The notes under the pieces were generated by a model. The model had not been told where the DNA came from and ran no database searches. It saw nothing but the letters and a program-made list of their open reading frames with translations. DNA of 64,000 bases from an uncultured Rhodospirillales bacterium. Lineage in GTDB: Bacteria; Pseudomonadota; Alphaproteobacteria; Acetobacterales; Acetobacteraceae. The stretch is taken from NCBI GenBank assembly GCA_903835235.1, contig CAILMF010000066.1:1-64000 (forward strand), in the 5' to 3' direction. Position numbers and translations under genes: made by a program. Numbering within the stretch: the first letter of the stretch is position 1; every line of letters begins with the position of its first letter. This document shows, one piece after another, positions 1 through 10,040 of this stretch.

Positions 1-626
1 GCGCCCTGGCCACCCGGCCGCCGGCGCTGCTGCTGCAGGACCCCTTCGCCGGGCTGGGGGCGCCGGCAGCCGAGGCCCTGGCGCTGCGGCTGCGCCGGCT
101 TGGCCCCGCGGTGGTGCTGGCCAGCGGCGATGCCACGGCGGCGCTGACCGCGGCCGACCGCGTGGCGGTGCTGCATGACGGCCGCCTGCTGCAACTGGCG
201 CCGCCGCGCCAGGTCTATGCCCGCCCGGCCGATGCGCTGGTGGCGGCGCTGACGGGGGAAGCGAATTTCCTGCCTGGCCAGGTCGCCGAGGTATTCGACG
301 ACGAATGCCGCGTGGCGCTGGATGGCGGCGGCACGGTGGAGGCGATGCTGGGCGCCGAGCTGGCGGCCGGCGCCCGCTGCCAGGTGATGCTGCGGCCCGA
401 AAGCCTGGCCGTGGCCGCCGTGGCGCCGGAAGCCATGGGCGAAGGCGCGCTGGCCGCAACCCTGCGCGAGGTGACGTTCCAGGGCGGCCAGGTGCGCCTG
501 GTGCTGGCCCTGGCCGATGGCCAGGCGCTGCTGGCGCGGCGCCCGGCGGGGCTGCGCCTGCCCGCCCTGGGGGAGGCCTGCGCGGTGGGCTGGGACACCG
601 GCCAGGCGCTGGTCTTTCCCGCCTGA
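1..626 (+). CDS. ABC transporter ATP-binding protein, C-terminal part, degenerate catalytic motifs
   Basis: The gene enters from the left edge in the frame beginning at base 3. The visible part covers the second half of the nucleotide-binding domain and a TOBE-like C-terminal domain, in the manner of spermidine/iron/sulfate importer ATPases (CysA/PotA class). The Walker B region reads LLLQDPFAGLG where LLLDEPxSALD is usual. The switch region reads SGDATAALTAADRVAVL where an H-loop histidine (THD) is expected. The catalytic Glu, the D-loop Asp and the H-loop His are therefore all altered. The Walker A and signature motifs lie outside the window. It may be a poorly active or decayed ATPase, or one half of an asymmetric pair. 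The family call is fairly safe; the substrate is unknown. Confidence 0.75.
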   Translation, partial: ALATRPPALLLQDPFAGLGAPAAEALALRLRRLGPAVVLASGDATAALTAADRVAVLHDGRLLQLAPPRQVYARPADALVAALTGEANFLPGQVAEVFDDECRVALDGGGTVEAMLGAELAAGARCQVMLRPESLAVAAVAPEAMGEGALAATLREVTFQGGQVRLVLALADGQALLARRPAGLRLPALGEACAVGWDTGQALVFPA

Positions 627-685
627 GGGGCTGGCAGGCGGCGCTCGCCGCCCTATCTTTGCGGGACCGTCAAGGGAGAGACACC

Positions 686-1417
<732 letters not shown>

Positions 1418-1826
1418 GGCGCCGCCGGCCAGCGCCCGCCGCGGCCGGACCAGGGCACGCTGCCTCTGCCTGGCGGCGCCGGGGTGCCTGCCCGTGATCG
1501 TGCGGCACGCACTCGGCACGTCGTGCGGAACTTACGCTTTCGGCGAGACGCGGAAGCCGCGCCCAGCTTGGCGCGGGCGGCTTTGGCCGAGGCGCCCGAC
1601 GGCGCCCGCCCCTTGCCCCCTTGGGCGCGCTGAACCGCGCGACACGGCAAAAGCCGGGCGCGCAGTTCTGCACGCCCGGCGATTGAGACCGCTCAAAAAT
1701 GCCGATGCCAGCGGTCAATGCCGGTAGCCGCTCGGATAGACAGCGCCCCGGGCAGCAGTTCAGCCGCTCCAATGGCACCGGTATCGGGCCGCCGTGCCCC
1801 GTAAGGGCGGCGGCGGCCCTGCCCGG
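1418..1826. other. Intergenic, 409 bp
   Basis: The stretch lies between the convergent superoxide dismutase and solute-binding protein genes. Short open frames here lack the third-position G/C pattern of neighbouring genes and I accept none. The only recognisable element is a minus-strand hairpin followed by T residues at 1649-1680, listed separately. Confidence 0.6.
1649..1680 (-). terminator. Putative rho-independent terminator
   Basis: On the minus strand GCCGGGCG pairs with CGCCCGGC (8 bp, 12-base loop) and is followed by TTTTGCCG. It lies about 147 bases past the stop of the solute-binding protein gene at 1827. The T tract is short. Confidence 0.45.
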
Positions 1827-3431
1827 CTATTGCAGGTCCAGCTGGACCAGGTCCAGGAACCAGCTCTGCGCGCCGATGAAGCCGCGCACGCGACGGCTCA
1901 TCGCCCGCGGGTTCAGGTCGTGCACGATGTAGAGCCAGGGGGGATTGTCCACCAGGCGGGTATGCGCGGCGGCCAGGGCGGTCTGCGCCTCGGCCGGGGT
2001 CTTCGCCGCCTCAAGCGAGGCGATGGCGGCATCGAAGCCCGGGTCGGTCCATTGCTGCCAGTTGAAGCCGTTGGGCGCGAAGGCCCCGCGGGTGAAGTAG
2101 CGCACCATGATGCTGGCGTCCGACGATGGCGAGGACGGGTTCAGCGAGACCGAACCGTTCAGCACCGGCGCGCCGGGCGGGCTGCGCGTGGCGGTCAGCA
2201 GGGTGTTCCACTCGGCCACCTCGAATTCCACCTGCACGCCGCAGGCTTCCTTCAGGTTCTGCTGCAGGAACTCGTTCATCGGCAGCGGCAGCATCTGGCC
2301 GGAACCGCTGGTGGAGATCATCACCTTGAAGCGCAGCGGGTTGGCGGCGGTGTAGCCGGCCTCGGCCAGCAGCGCGCGGCCGCGGGCGGGGTTGAAGGTA
2401 TAGCGATGCGTCGGGTTGCCGAAGGCCGGGTCGGTCGCCTTCAGCCAGCCGACGCTGGGCTCCGCCGTGCCGTTCAGCAACTGCACCAGGCCGGCGCGGT
2501 CGACGCAGTAGTTCAGCCCCTGGCGGGTCCGCACGTCCGAGAACGGCGTATTGCCGGCCTGCTGCAGGAACCAGGGCCACACATGCGGGTAGCTGCCGGT
2601 GGTGACGGTGAAGCCGGCCTGGCGCAGGCTGGGCAGGCTGTCCGGCGGCGGCACCTCAACCCAGTCCACCTGGCCGGAGCGCAGCGCGGCCAGGCGGGCA
2701 TTCGCATCCGGGATCGGCAGCAGCAGAATGCGGTCCAGCTTCGGGATGCGGGCGTGGTCCCAATAGCCTTCGTTCTTCGAAAGTTCGGCCGACTGGCGCG
2801 GCACGAAGCGGGTGAGCCGGAACGGACCCGTGCCGGCCGGGGCGGCGGCGGTGCGCGACCAGTCGCGGCCCGCGGCTTCCCAGCTCTGCGGGCTGGTCAT
2901 CAGCAGGTAGACGACCATGTAGGGGAAGTAGCTGGCCGGCCGGGTGGAGGAGATCGCCACGGTGTGGTCGTCGATCTTCTGGTAGCCGCCCATGATCGTC
3001 ACGCGGGCGCGGGCGGTGCCGCTGCCCTGGGGCTCGAATTGCGGGCTGTCGTTCTTGAACAGCCGGTCCAGGTTCCAGATCACCGCATCGGCGTTGAAGT
3101 CGGTGCCGTCATGGAACTTCACGCCGCGGCGCAGGTGGAAGATCCAGCGCTTGGGGTCGGTGGGGTCCTGCTCGTAGCGCTCGGCCAGGCCGGGGCGCAG
3201 CGTGGCCAGCCGGTCGGTATGGGTCAGGTCCCACAGCACCAGGCCCTCGAACACGGGGTAGCCGAGGAAGCGCATGCCCTCGAAGCCGTTATTCGGCGCG
3301 CCGGTGGTGATCGGCACGTCGGAGGCGGTCATGGCAATGCGCAGCACCTTCTGCTGCGCCATGGCCGGCACCTGGCTGGCCATGAGGGCCGCGAGCGCAA
3401 GCCCGGCCACGCGTTTGAGAAGCTTCATCAT
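1827..3431 (-). CDS. ABC transporter family-5 solute-binding protein (peptide/nickel type), copy 1
   Basis: This 534-residue periplasmic binding protein belongs to the SBP_bac_5 family that feeds peptides, glycosides or opines to Dpp/Opp-type importers. A Sec signal ends near MASQVPAMAQQ. Family features include the GVKFHDGTDFNADAVIWNLD block near residue 100 and the conserved PAGTGPF segment. It is closely similar along its whole length to its neighbour at 3701-5299 (for example GQVDWxEVPPPD and GSGQMLPLPMNEF occur in both), so this is a tandem duplication. No permease or ATPase gene is adjacent; the Yej-type importer at 61231-64000 is a possible but unproven partner. Starts at 3431 and 3428 (Met-Met) are both possible. 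A sigma54-like motif lies 25 bases upstream. Confidence 0.92.
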   Translation of the reverse strand: MMKLLKRVAGLALAALMASQVPAMAQQKVLRIAMTASDVPITTGAPNNGFEGMRFLGYPVFEGLVLWDLTHTDRLATLRPGLAERYEQDPTDPKRWIFHLRRGVKFHDGTDFNADAVIWNLDRLFKNDSPQFEPQGSGTARARVTIMGGYQKIDDHTVAISSTRPASYFPYMVVYLLMTSPQSWEAAGRDWSRTAAAPAGTGPFRLTRFVPRQSAELSKNEGYWDHARIPKLDRILLLPIPDANARLAALRSGQVDWVEVPPPDSLPSLRQAGFTVTTGSYPHVWPWFLQQAGNTPFSDVRTRQGLNYCVDRAGLVQLLNGTAEPSVGWLKATDPAFGNPTHRYTFNPARGRALLAEAGYTAANPLRFKVMISTSGSGQMLPLPMNEFLQQNLKEACGVQVEFEVAEWNTLLTATRSPPGAPVLNGSVSLNPSSPSSDASIMVRYFTRGAFAPNGFNWQQWTDPGFDAAIASLEAAKTPAEAQTALAAAHTRLVDNPPWLYIVHDLNPRAMSRRVRGFIGAQSWFLDLVQLDLQ

Positions 3432-3455
3432 CCCGGTCTCCCGTTGGTTGGGCGG

Positions 3456-3477
3456 GCCGATGCAAGCGGCGTGCTAG
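3456..3477 (-). promoter_or_regulatory. Sigma54-like promoter motif upstream of copy 1
   Basis: On the minus strand the site reads TAGCACG-CCGC-TTGCA, close to the sigma54 consensus TGGCACG-N4-TTGCW, with one change in the -24 GG pair. The predicted transcript start would lie about 20 bases before the ATG at 3431. The same 22 bases occur exactly upstream of copy 2 at 5337-5358. Confidence 0.45.
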
Positions 3478-3578
3478 AGCAATATCCGTTCTGATGGAAT
3501 CATCAGAACGGATTTCTTGCTCTAGTTTCAATAAGTTATAGAGCACGAAATGCGCCCGACAGGGCGCATAGTGCTCTA
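3474..3578. repeat. Composite two-hairpin palindromic repeat, copy A
   Basis: Hairpin 1 has 9-base outer arms (3474-3482 and 3517-3525, CTAGAGCAA/TTGCTCTAG) and a perfect 13-base inner stem (3484-3496/3501-3513) with loop GAAT. Hairpin 2 has outer arms TAGAGCAC/GTGCTCTA (3539-3546/3571-3578) and inner stem ATGCGCCC/GGGCGCAT with loop GACA. A related element with the same two-part layout lies at 61105-61216. There is no coding capacity inside. Confidence 0.8.
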
Positions 3579-3586
3579 ACAACGAC

Positions 3587-3615
3587 AAAGGGCGCCCGGC
3601 TGCTGCCGAACGCCC
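3587..3615 (-). terminator. Putative rho-independent terminator of copy 2
   Basis: On the minus strand GGGCGTTCGGC pairs with GCCGGGCGCCC (11 positions, two G-T wobbles, loop AGCA), followed by TTTGT. It lies 86 bases past the stop of the solute-binding protein gene at 3701. Confidence 0.55.
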
Positions 3616-3700
3616 CTGTTGCCGACAAAATGGGCAGTTTCTGCCTAAAACCTGATCGGCCGAGGCGAAATCGCCGAAGGCCGTGAACCAGTCTTTCAGA

Positions 3701-5299
3701 CTACTGAATGTCCACCACGTTCAGGTCGATGAACCAGCTCTGCGGGCTGACCACGCCGCGGACGCGCCGGCTCATTGCCCGCGGGTTCAGGTCGTGCACG
3801 ATGTAGAGCCAGGGGGCGTCGTCCACCAGGCGTTCATGCGCCTGGCGAATCTGCTGGGTGGCGCGGGCCGGGTCGCGCTCCACCTCAAGCGCGCCGAAGG
3901 CTGTGTCGAACCGCTGGTCGCGCCAGTGGCCGGCATTGGACCCGGCGGGCGAGAAGTTGGCCGAGAGGAACCAGCGCGCCATCTGCGAAGGGTCCGACGA
4001 GACCAGCGAGATGTTCACCGCATCCGCGCCCAGCCAGGCCGGCTGGTCCGGCGCCACGCGCAGCGCGCCCAGCAGCGTGTTCCAGTCCACTACGTCGAAG
4101 GTGACCTCGACGCCGCAATGCTCCTTCAGGTTGGCCTGGACGAACTCGTTCATCGGCAGCGGCAGCATCTGGCCGGAGCCGCTGGCGGAGATGCCGACCT
4201 TGAGCCGCAGCGGGCGCTGGGCGTTGTAGCCGGCCTCGGCCAGCAGGGCGCGGCCGCGCGCGGGGTTCAACGTGTACTGGTTCTGCGGCGTGCCGAAATT
4301 CGGGTCGGTGGCCTTGAAGAAGCCCACCGCCGGTTCGGCCGTCCCGTTCAGCAGTTGCACCATGCCGGCGCGGTCCACGCAGTAGTTCAGCGCCTGGCGG
4401 ACGCGCACATCCGAGGTGGGGCTGCCATTGCGGCCGGGTGCCAGCACCCAGGGCCACACGTGGGGATAGCTGCCGGTGGTGATGTTGAAGCCCGCCGCAC
4501 GCAGGCTGGGGATGGCGTCGGGCGGCGGCACCTCGATCCAGTCCACCTGGCCGCCACGCAGCGCCGCAAGGCGCGTATTCGCATCCGGGATGGGCTGCAG
4601 GATGATGCGGTCCAGCTTGGCCACCCGGCCGCGGTCCCAATACGCCTCGTTGCGGGTCAGTTCCACCGACTGGCGCGGGGTGAAGCGGGTGATGCGGAAC
4701 GGCCCGGTGCCGGCCGGCGCGGCGGCCAGGCGGGCATAGTCGCGCCCCGCCGCTTCCCACGCCGCCGGCGAGGTGATGGGCAGGTAGACCGACAAATAGG
4801 GGAAGTAGGAGATCGGCCGCGCCGTGGTGATCTCCACCGTGCGGTCATCCACCTTGCGGTAGCCGGTGATGCCCGGCACCCGGCCGCGCACCACGGCGGC
4901 GCCGGCGGCATCGAAGTTCGGGCTGTCGTTCTTGAAGTAGCGGTCCAGGCTCCAGATCACGCTTTCAGCGGTGAAGTCCGTATTGTCGTGGAACTTCACC
5001 CCCGCGCGCAGGTGGAAGCGCCAGACCTTGGGGTCGGCGGCGTCCTGCTCCCAGCGCTCCGCCAGGCCGGGGCGCAGCGGCGCCAGGCGGTCGGTGTGGG
5101 AGAGGTCCCACAGGATCAGCGTCTCGAACACGGGGTAGCCGAGGAAGCGGGTGCCCTCATAGCCCTGGTTCGGCACACCATTGGTGATCGGCACATCGGC
5201 CGCGGTCATGGCGATGCGCAGCGTCTTCTGCTGCGCCAGCGCCGGCGCCTGGTGCGCCAGCACGGCGGCCATGGCCAGCCCGGCCATGCGGTAGAACAT
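3701..5299 (-). CDS. ABC transporter family-5 solute-binding protein (peptide/nickel type), copy 2
   Basis: This 532-residue paralogue of the protein at 1827-3431 has the same layout: signal peptide ending near HQAPALAQQ, the GVKFHDNTDFTAESVIWSLD block, PAGTGPF, and a near-identical C-terminus around DLNPRAMSRRVRG. I chose the ATG at 5299 because it puts the hydrophobic signal (MAGLAMAAVLAHQAPALAQ) at the N-terminus; the open frame runs further upstream but without coding character. The Shine-Dalgarno sequence is weak (GTGAGA). The ligand is unknown. The two genes are separated by a terminator, the palindromic repeat and a sigma54-like motif, so they are probably separate transcripts. The next gene upstream on this strand is an acyl-CoA synthetase. 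Confidence 0.92.
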   Translation of the reverse strand: MFYRMAGLAMAAVLAHQAPALAQQKTLRIAMTAADVPITNGVPNQGYEGTRFLGYPVFETLILWDLSHTDRLAPLRPGLAERWEQDAADPKVWRFHLRAGVKFHDNTDFTAESVIWSLDRYFKNDSPNFDAAGAAVVRGRVPGITGYRKVDDRTVEITTARPISYFPYLSVYLPITSPAAWEAAGRDYARLAAAPAGTGPFRITRFTPRQSVELTRNEAYWDRGRVAKLDRIILQPIPDANTRLAALRGGQVDWIEVPPPDAIPSLRAAGFNITTGSYPHVWPWVLAPGRNGSPTSDVRVRQALNYCVDRAGMVQLLNGTAEPAVGFFKATDPNFGTPQNQYTLNPARGRALLAEAGYNAQRPLRLKVGISASGSGQMLPLPMNEFVQANLKEHCGVEVTFDVVDWNTLLGALRVAPDQPAWLGADAVNISLVSSDPSQMARWFLSANFSPAGSNAGHWRDQRFDTAFGALEVERDPARATQQIRQAHERLVDDAPWLYIVHDLNPRAMSRRVRGVVSPQSWFIDLNVVDIQ

Positions 5300-5336
5300 T
5301 CTCACGTCGGCAACCCCCGGAGGAAACAACGGGGGT

Positions 5337-5358
5337 GCCGATGCAAGCGGCGTGCTAG
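5337..5358 (-). promoter_or_regulatory. Sigma54-like promoter motif upstream of copy 2
   Basis: The 22 bases are identical to 3456-3477 and on the minus strand contain TAGCACG-CCGC-TTGCA. The predicted start of transcription is about 30 bases before the ATG at 5299. Surrounding sequence differs from copy 1, which argues for selection on the motif or for a duplication ending here. Confidence 0.45.
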
Positions 5359-5411
5359 GCCGCGGTCGTCCGAGGCGCAGCCGCGCCGAAGGGCGTGAAT
5401 CGCAGGCCAGT

Positions 5412-7175
<1,764 letters not shown>

Positions 7176-7280
7176 GTTGAACGTGTCTCCCGACGCCCCG
7201 GCGATACCCCGTTGGCGCCTCGTTTTTTGTTGTATCCGCGGCCATCATGACGGGTCGCGGCCGCTGCTTTCAAGCGCTGC

Positions 7281-8243
7281 TTATTCCGCCCGAATGCCAG
7301 CCTGGCGGATCAGGTCGCCCCACATGACCGTTTCGCGTTGCAGCAGGCCACGCAGGTCCGCCGGGGTGCCGCGTTGCAGGATGACGCCCTGCTCGGCCAT
7401 GCGCGCCACCAGGGCCGGGTCGGCGTTGGTCGCCCGCAGCCCGGCGCTGAGCTGGTCGATGATCGGCTGCGGCGTGGCGGCGGGCGCGAACAGCCCCTGC
7501 CAGAACACCGCCTCGAAGCCCGACAGCGTCTCGGCCAGCGGCGGCAGGTTGGGCGCGGTCGGGTCGCGCGCCAGGGTGGAGACGCCGAGGCCACGGGTGG
7601 CACCCTCGCGCAGCGTCGGCAGCGCCTCCAGCACCGCCTGGAACATGGCCTGGATGCGCCCGGTCCGCAGGTCCAGCAGCGCCGGGGCGCCGCCGCGATA
7701 CGGCACATGCGTCACCTCGATACCCGCGCGCTGGGCGAACAGTGCCTGGGCCAGGTGGTTCACCGCGCCGGTGCCGCTGCTGCCGAAGTTGAGCTTGCCC
7801 GGATTGGCCTTGCACCAGGCGATCAGCTCGGCCGCGGTGCGCACCGGCAGGTCCGGATGCACATGCAGCACGAAGCCCACGGTGAAGACCGGGCCGACCG
7901 GCGCCAGCTCGCGCAGCGGTTCCTTCGGGGTCAGGCTGGGTTGCAGCGCCGGGTTGATCGCCAGCGTCGTGGTGCCCATCAGCAGCGTGTAGCCGTCCGG
8001 CCGGGCCTGGGCCGCGGCGGTGGAGGCGACGGCAGTGGCAGCGCCGACCTTGTTCTCGACGATGAAGTTCTGGCCCAGTTCGCGGCCCAACCGTTCGGAG
8101 ACGGCGCGGCTGGCGATATCGGTGACCCCGCCGGGGGCATAGCCGGACAGCACGCTGACCGCGCGGCTGGGATAGGCCGCCTGCGCCAGGCCGGGGCGGG
8201 CCAGCAGCAGGGCGGGCAGGGCAAGCAAGGGGCGGCGCAGCAT
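7281..8243 (-). CDS. Tripartite tricarboxylate transporter receptor (Bug/TctC family)
   Basis: This 320-residue periplasmic receptor binds small carboxylates or similar solutes. A signal peptide ends near LLLARPGLAQA. Bug signatures include YPSRAVSVLSGYAPGGVTDI with the loop around GYAPGG, the QARPDGYTLLMGTTT segment and FGSSGTGAVNHLA. No TctA/TctB membrane genes are nearby, so it is an orphan receptor as is common in Bug-rich genomes. It ends 106 bases before the acyl-CoA synthetase gene on the same strand and could be co-transcribed with it. The ligand is not predictable. Two further Bug receptors occur in the window (12257-13210 and 39156-40127). Confidence 0.93.
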   Translation of the reverse strand: MLRRPLLALPALLLARPGLAQAAYPSRAVSVLSGYAPGGVTDIASRAVSERLGRELGQNFIVENKVGAATAVASTAAAQARPDGYTLLMGTTTLAINPALQPSLTPKEPLRELAPVGPVFTVGFVLHVHPDLPVRTAAELIAWCKANPGKLNFGSSGTGAVNHLAQALFAQRAGIEVTHVPYRGGAPALLDLRTGRIQAMFQAVLEALPTLREGATRGLGVSTLARDPTAPNLPPLAETLSGFEAVFWQGLFAPAATPQPIIDQLSAGLRATNADPALVARMAEQGVILQRGTPADLRGLLQRETVMWGDLIRQAGIRAE

Positions 8244-8447
8244 GGCGGTTCTCTCCCGATTTTACCGCAGCCTTGCCCTGGCTGGGCGCCGGCGGCAACC
8301 GGGATCGTGGCGCCTACGGCAACCGGTAGCAGTGCGCGGGGTTCATCCCAAGGCAGCGGTTCGGCCGCTGTCGCTGCGCCAGATCAATTTCCGTCATGAT
8401 CTAACGGTATATGCAGCGCAGCAATTTTCGCGTTCGAAGGGTCTATC

Positions 8448-9923
8448 ATGGACAGCCTGCCGGTTTCCCAAGCGGTTCACGCCAAGGTCAAGGTCACCGC
8501 CATCGCCGGGGACGGCATCGGCGCCGAGGTGATGCGCGCCACCCAGCAGGTGCTGGCGGCGGCCGGTGCCCAGGTGGAATGGGAAGACGCCATGGCCGGC
8601 GCCGAGGCCTTCCGCAAAGGCATCTCCACCGGCACCCCGCGGGAGACGCTGGACAGCATCGAGCGCTGCGGCGTGGCGCTGAAGGGGCCGCTGGAGACCC
8701 CGGTGGGCTTTGGGGAGAAATCCGCCAATGTCAGCCTGCGCAAGATCTTCGAGATGTACGGCAATATCCGCCCGGTGCGGGAGTTGCCGGGCATCCGCAC
8801 GCCGTTTTCCGGCCGTGGCATCGACTTCACGGTGGTGCGGGAGAATGTGGAGGACCTCTACGCCGGCATCGAGCACATGCAGACGCCGGGCGTTGCCCAG
8901 GCGGTGAAGCTGATCTCCGAGGTCGGCTGCGAGCGCATTTCCGAACTGGCCTGCGCCTTGGCCCTGGCTGAGGGCCGCGGCAAGGTCACGGTGGCGACCA
9001 AGGCGAACATCCTGAAGCAGACCGAGGGCATGCTGAAGACGGTCGGCGAGCGCGTGGTCAAGCGCCACCCGGCCCTGGCGCATGAGCACATGATCGTCGA
9101 CAACTGCGCCCACCAGATGGTCATCCGGCCCGAGCAGTTCGACGTGGTCGTGATGACCAACATGAATGGCGATATCCTGTCGGACCTGGCAGCCGGACTG
9201 GTGGGCGGGTTGGGCGTGGCGCCCTCCGCCAACCTGGGCGACACGGTGGCGATGTTCGAGGCGGTGCACGGCTCCGCCCCGCAGATCGCCGGCAAGGCGC
9301 TGGCCAACCCGACGGCGCTGCTGCTCTCGGCCGTGATGATGCTGCGCCATGTCGGGCATTTCGACGTGGCGGCCAAGGTGGAGCACGCGCTCTACGTGAC
9401 GCTGGAGGAAGGCCGCGACCTGACCGGCGACATTGCCGCGCCGGGCCAGGGGGTTTCCACCTGGGTCTATGTGGACCGCGTGATCGCCAACCTGGGCCGC
9501 ACCAGCGCGAAGGTGCCGGCGCGGGAATACCGCCCGATCGCGATGCGCCCCTGGCCGCGCGGCACCTGGTCCCGCGCCGTGGCCAAGCGCGAATTGGTCG
9601 GCCTGGACATCTTCATCGAGAGCACGCTGGAGCCGAAGGCGCTGGGCGACGGGCTGGTGGCGGCCGTGGCGGGAAGTGCCTTCAGCCTGAAGCTGGTCTC
9701 CTCGCGTGGCGCGCAGGTCTGGCCGGTGGCGCAGCCGCACACCTTCGTGGTGGACCATTTCCGCGCCCGCTTCATGTTCAGCGCGCCGCCGCACGGCGAT
9801 GGCTCGGCCGAGATCGCCGACCTGATCGCCCGCGTCGGCCGCGAGCACAGCTGGATGCATGTGGAGAAGCTGCAGCGCTTCGACGGCGCCGACGGTTTCA
9901 CGAAGGACCAGGGCGAGGGCTGA
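8448..9923 (+). CDS. icd: Isocitrate dehydrogenase, long (Thermus/Rickettsia-like) form
   Basis: This 491-residue TCA-cycle enzyme oxidatively decarboxylates isocitrate to 2-oxoglutarate. The beta-decarboxylating dehydrogenase core spans about residues 15-340: GEKSANVSLRK (substrate serine and arginines), RENVEDLYAGIEH (catalytic Tyr), TKANILK (catalytic Lys) and NMNGDILSDLAAGLVGG (metal-binding Asp). About 150 further residues follow, as in the longer Thermus-type enzymes. At the cofactor-specificity site after HGSAP it has Gln-Ile, unlike the Lys-Tyr of NADP enzymes and the Asp-Ile of NAD enzymes, so the cofactor is uncertain. It stands alone on the plus strand, and a 12-base-pair stem-loop lies 36 bases past its stop. 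Confidence 0.9.
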   Translation: MDSLPVSQAVHAKVKVTAIAGDGIGAEVMRATQQVLAAAGAQVEWEDAMAGAEAFRKGISTGTPRETLDSIERCGVALKGPLETPVGFGEKSANVSLRKIFEMYGNIRPVRELPGIRTPFSGRGIDFTVVRENVEDLYAGIEHMQTPGVAQAVKLISEVGCERISELACALALAEGRGKVTVATKANILKQTEGMLKTVGERVVKRHPALAHEHMIVDNCAHQMVIRPEQFDVVVMTNMNGDILSDLAAGLVGGLGVAPSANLGDTVAMFEAVHGSAPQIAGKALANPTALLLSAVMMLRHVGHFDVAAKVEHALYVTLEEGRDLTGDIAAPGQGVSTWVYVDRVIANLGRTSAKVPAREYRPIAMRPWPRGTWSRAVAKRELVGLDIFIESTLEPKALGDGLVAAVAGSAFSLKLVSSRGAQVWPVAQPHTFVVDHFRARFMFSAPPHGDGSAEIADLIARVGREHSWMHVEKLQRFDGADGFTKDQGEG

Positions 9924-9958
9924 CGGCCGCGCCGCGGCGGCTTGCTGACCGCGATTTA

Positions 9959-9995
9959 ACCCGTCGCGCCCCGATTTTGCCACGGCGCGGCGGGT
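9959..9995. terminator. Stem-loop after icd
   Basis: ACCCGTCGCGCC (9959-9970) pairs with GGCGCGGCGGGT (9984-9995), 12 positions with one T-G wobble and a 13-base loop. There is no T tract, so it is either a factor-dependent terminator or a transcript-stabilising hairpin. Confidence 0.4.
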
Positions 9996-10040
9996 AGACT
10001 TGCCCTGCGGGCCACTGGGGTACCGCGGGGAAACGTCGCC

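Noticed and set aside
1794-3494. 566-codon plus-strand open frame
   Set aside because: Antisense to the solute-binding protein gene; residue composition typical of a shadow frame and no recognisable domain.
3474-3578. Insertion sequence or transposon ends
   Set aside because: The palindromic element contains no transposase frame and is only about 105 bases long; there is no clear target-site duplication.
3683-5398. 571-codon plus-strand open frame
   Set aside because: Antisense to the second solute-binding protein gene; it mirrors the shadow at 1794-3494, as expected for duplicated genes.
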